DNA of 6,429 nucleotides, taken from the NCBI GenBank assembly GCA_027619145.1, contig JAQCGA010000247.1, positions 1 through 6,429 on the forward strand, given 5' to 3'. The notes beneath the pieces are model-generated. The model was not told the origin of the DNA and ran no database searches. It saw only the letters and a program-made list of their open reading frames with translations. Shown here in pieces: positions 5,291 through 6,429 of the stretch (position 1 is the stretch's first letter; every line of letters starts with the position of its first letter). Position numbers and translations under genes: made by a program. The stretch comes from a bacterium (GTDB lineage: Bacteria > Latescibacterota > UBA2968 > GCA-2709665).

Positions 5291-6151
5291 ATGAAACAGT
5301 CCTCTTTTGGTACAGATGCTGGAGATTCGTTGCGGTACTATATGAAGGAAGTATCCACGTCGCAACCGCTTTCCTCCAAAGAAGAGGGTGCGCTGGCCAG
5401 GCAAATCCGGTCTGGTAGCCGGGAAGCGCGAGACAAGCTGGTGCAGGCCAATTTAAAGTTTGTGGTACGGGTGGCCCGAGAATATCGAGGACGAGGTGTG
5501 TTTTTGCCAGACTTGATCAGTGCGGGTAATCTGGGGCTTGTTATGGCTGCCGAACGGTTTGACGAGGCCCGAGGCACCCGGTTTATCACCTATGCGGTAT
5601 GGTGGATCCGGCAGGCCATCCTCCAAACACTTTCGGACCATTCTCGAACGGTGCGCCTTCCTTCAAACCGGGTGGAATTACTGCAAAAGGTATCCTGGTG
5701 TATGAAGCGCAGGCAACAAGAAAACCCGGATGTATTGCCTGTACGGGAAGTGGCCGAAGAATTGGAGCTTACGGAAGAACAGGTGCGGGATGCGCTGGCG
5801 AGCGGGCAGCCCACGGTATCGTTGAACAGTGGACTGAACAATGGAGAAGAGGGCAGTTTGATGGATACGGTGGTAGATGAAAAGCAGGCGTCTCCTGAGT
5901 CTCTGCTGTTTCAAGATTCGATGAAGCGGGATATTGCCTCGGTTCTGGAGAGCCTGGAAGAACGAGAAAAAGAAGTGATTCGCCTTTACTTTGGGCTGGA
6001 CGAAGCGAAAAAGGAGATGACCCTGGAGGCGATTGGAAAGGATTTTGGGCTTACGCGGGAGCGGGTGCGACAGATTAAAGAACGGGCTTTGAATAAGATG
6101 CGCCATCCAATGCAGGGGCGAAAGCTGCTGGCGTATGCGGAGGGATTTTAG
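5291..6151 (+). CDS. RNA polymerase sigma-70 family factor, RpoD/SigA type without region 1.1 (286 aa)
   Basis: This protein directs RNA polymerase to promoters. Region 1.2 is at about residues 11-42 (DSLRYYMKEVSTSQPLSSKEEGALARQI). Region 2 is at about 47-117, with ANLKFVVRVAREYRGRG, DLISAGNLGLVMAAERFDEARG and FITYAVWWIRQAILQTL. Region 3 is at about 121-205 and region 4 at about 215-275, with SLEEREKEVIRLYFGL and the helix-turn-helix MTLEAIGKDFGLTRERVRQIKERALNKMR (243-271) that reads the -35 element. No region 1.1 or long non-conserved insert is present. The length and the ILQTLSDHSRTVRLP segment resemble the short primary sigma factors of Bacteroidetes/Chlorobi-type lineages. The ATG at 5291 has GAGG (5279-5282) 8 bases upstream. 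Whether it is the principal or a second RpoD-like factor cannot be decided from this window. RpoS is possible in principle but less likely from the sequence. Confidence 0.95.
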   Translation: MKQSSFGTDAGDSLRYYMKEVSTSQPLSSKEEGALARQIRSGSREARDKLVQANLKFVVRVAREYRGRGVFLPDLISAGNLGLVMAAERFDEARGTRFITYAVWWIRQAILQTLSDHSRTVRLPSNRVELLQKVSWCMKRRQQENPDVLPVREVAEELELTEEQVRDALASGQPTVSLNSGLNNGEEGSLMDTVVDEKQASPESLLFQDSMKRDIASVLESLEEREKEVIRLYFGLDEAKKEMTLEAIGKDFGLTRERVRQIKERALNKMRHPMQGRKLLAYAEGF

Positions 6152-6266
6152 GAGCAATTCTATCTGTTGCAGGTTGGGTGTAAAAGATTCTGGCCCTGCA
6201 CGGCAAAATGTTGTATGATTTCCCCGGTCCGAGGGATGTGCATTTTCTGGGTGAAAGGAACCGGGT
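6152..6266 (+). other. Short intergenic region after the sigma factor gene
   Basis: These 115 bases contain no clear terminator: a TGCAGG/CCTGCA pair (6168-6173 and 6195-6200) has a 21-base loop and no T-run. TATGAT (6214-6219) is a good -10 match, but no -35 match lies at proper spacing. The next gene may be cotranscribed with the sigma factor gene or have its own weak promoter here. Confidence 0.4.
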
Positions 6267-6429
6267 GTGTCTGTTGGCAGGCGGATTTTTCAGTTTTTAG
6301 ACGGGGCTGTGGTTGCCGCTCTGGTTATGGGTCCGGTTTCGCAGTACTGCGTTTCTCAAACGGGGGCCAGCTGGGCGTTTGGTCTGGGGGTGGTTTGGGG
6401 GGTATTCTTGGGGCTGTTTGTGGGCATGC
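6267..6429 (+). CDS. N-terminal part of an unidentified membrane protein (cut by the window end)
   Basis: The first 54 codons of an open frame that continues beyond the window. Translation begins MSVGRRIFQFLDGAVVAALVMGPVSQ, with two hydrophobic segments: about residues 10-25, and 37-53 (FGLGVVWGVFLGLFVGM). Short basic residues at the start suggest an N-terminus inside the cell. The start is GTG at 6267, with AAAGGAA (6254-6260) 6 bases upstream; a stop in the same frame at 6252-6254 excludes any longer form. It lies 115 bases after the sigma factor gene on the same strand. Too little is visible to name a family. Confidence 0.65.
   Translation, partial: MSVGRRIFQFLDGAVVAALVMGPVSQYCVSQTGASWAFGLGVVWGVFLGLFVGM

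Noticed and set aside
4980..5294. Plus-strand open frame of 104 codons in the divergent intergenic region
   Set aside because: No ribosome binding site, unlikely composition, and it overlaps the sigma factor start and its ribosome binding site.

Overview
The window looks like chromosomal DNA from a Gram-negative-type bacterium of moderate GC content, with clear AGGAGG-type ribosome binding sites. The lineage cannot be fixed from sequence alone. The sigma factor is a short form without region 1.1, as in Bacteroidetes/Chlorobi-type lineages and some other phyla. Strong Shine-Dalgarno sites argue against Bacteroidetes proper. There are no insertion sequences, tRNAs, rRNAs, CRISPR arrays or phage genes.

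From left to right: (1) 1-1260, minus strand: two subunits of a membrane sodium-pumping decarboxylase, gamma (OadG type) followed by beta (OadB type, cut by the window edge), with a candidate promoter upstream. (2) 1399-1446: a perfect 20-bp inverted repeat, probably the terminator of the next block. (3) 1462-4897, minus strand: a block of four genes read leftwards. It holds a 707-residue FapA/DUF342-family protein, a two-CBS-domain protein, a 117-residue unknown protein and, after a 210-base leader region with its own candidate promoter, a 77-residue helix-turn-helix-like protein. (4) 4898-5290: a divergent intergenic region rich in small dyads and direct repeats. (5) 5291-6151, plus strand: a sigma-70 family factor of the RpoD/SigA type. 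(6) 6267-6429, plus strand: the start of a GTG-initiated membrane protein that runs off the window.

The decarboxylase genes would couple decarboxylation to sodium export, but the alpha (carboxyltransferase) gene is not between or before them here. The FapA-like, CBS and 117-residue genes are packed with gaps of 27 and 16 bases and probably form one transcript. Their joint function is unknown; an adenine-nucleotide-responsive role is possible only by inference from the CBS pair. The most interesting items are this unassigned cluster, the long C-terminal extension of the FapA-like protein, and the repeat-rich region it shares with the divergent sigma factor gene.
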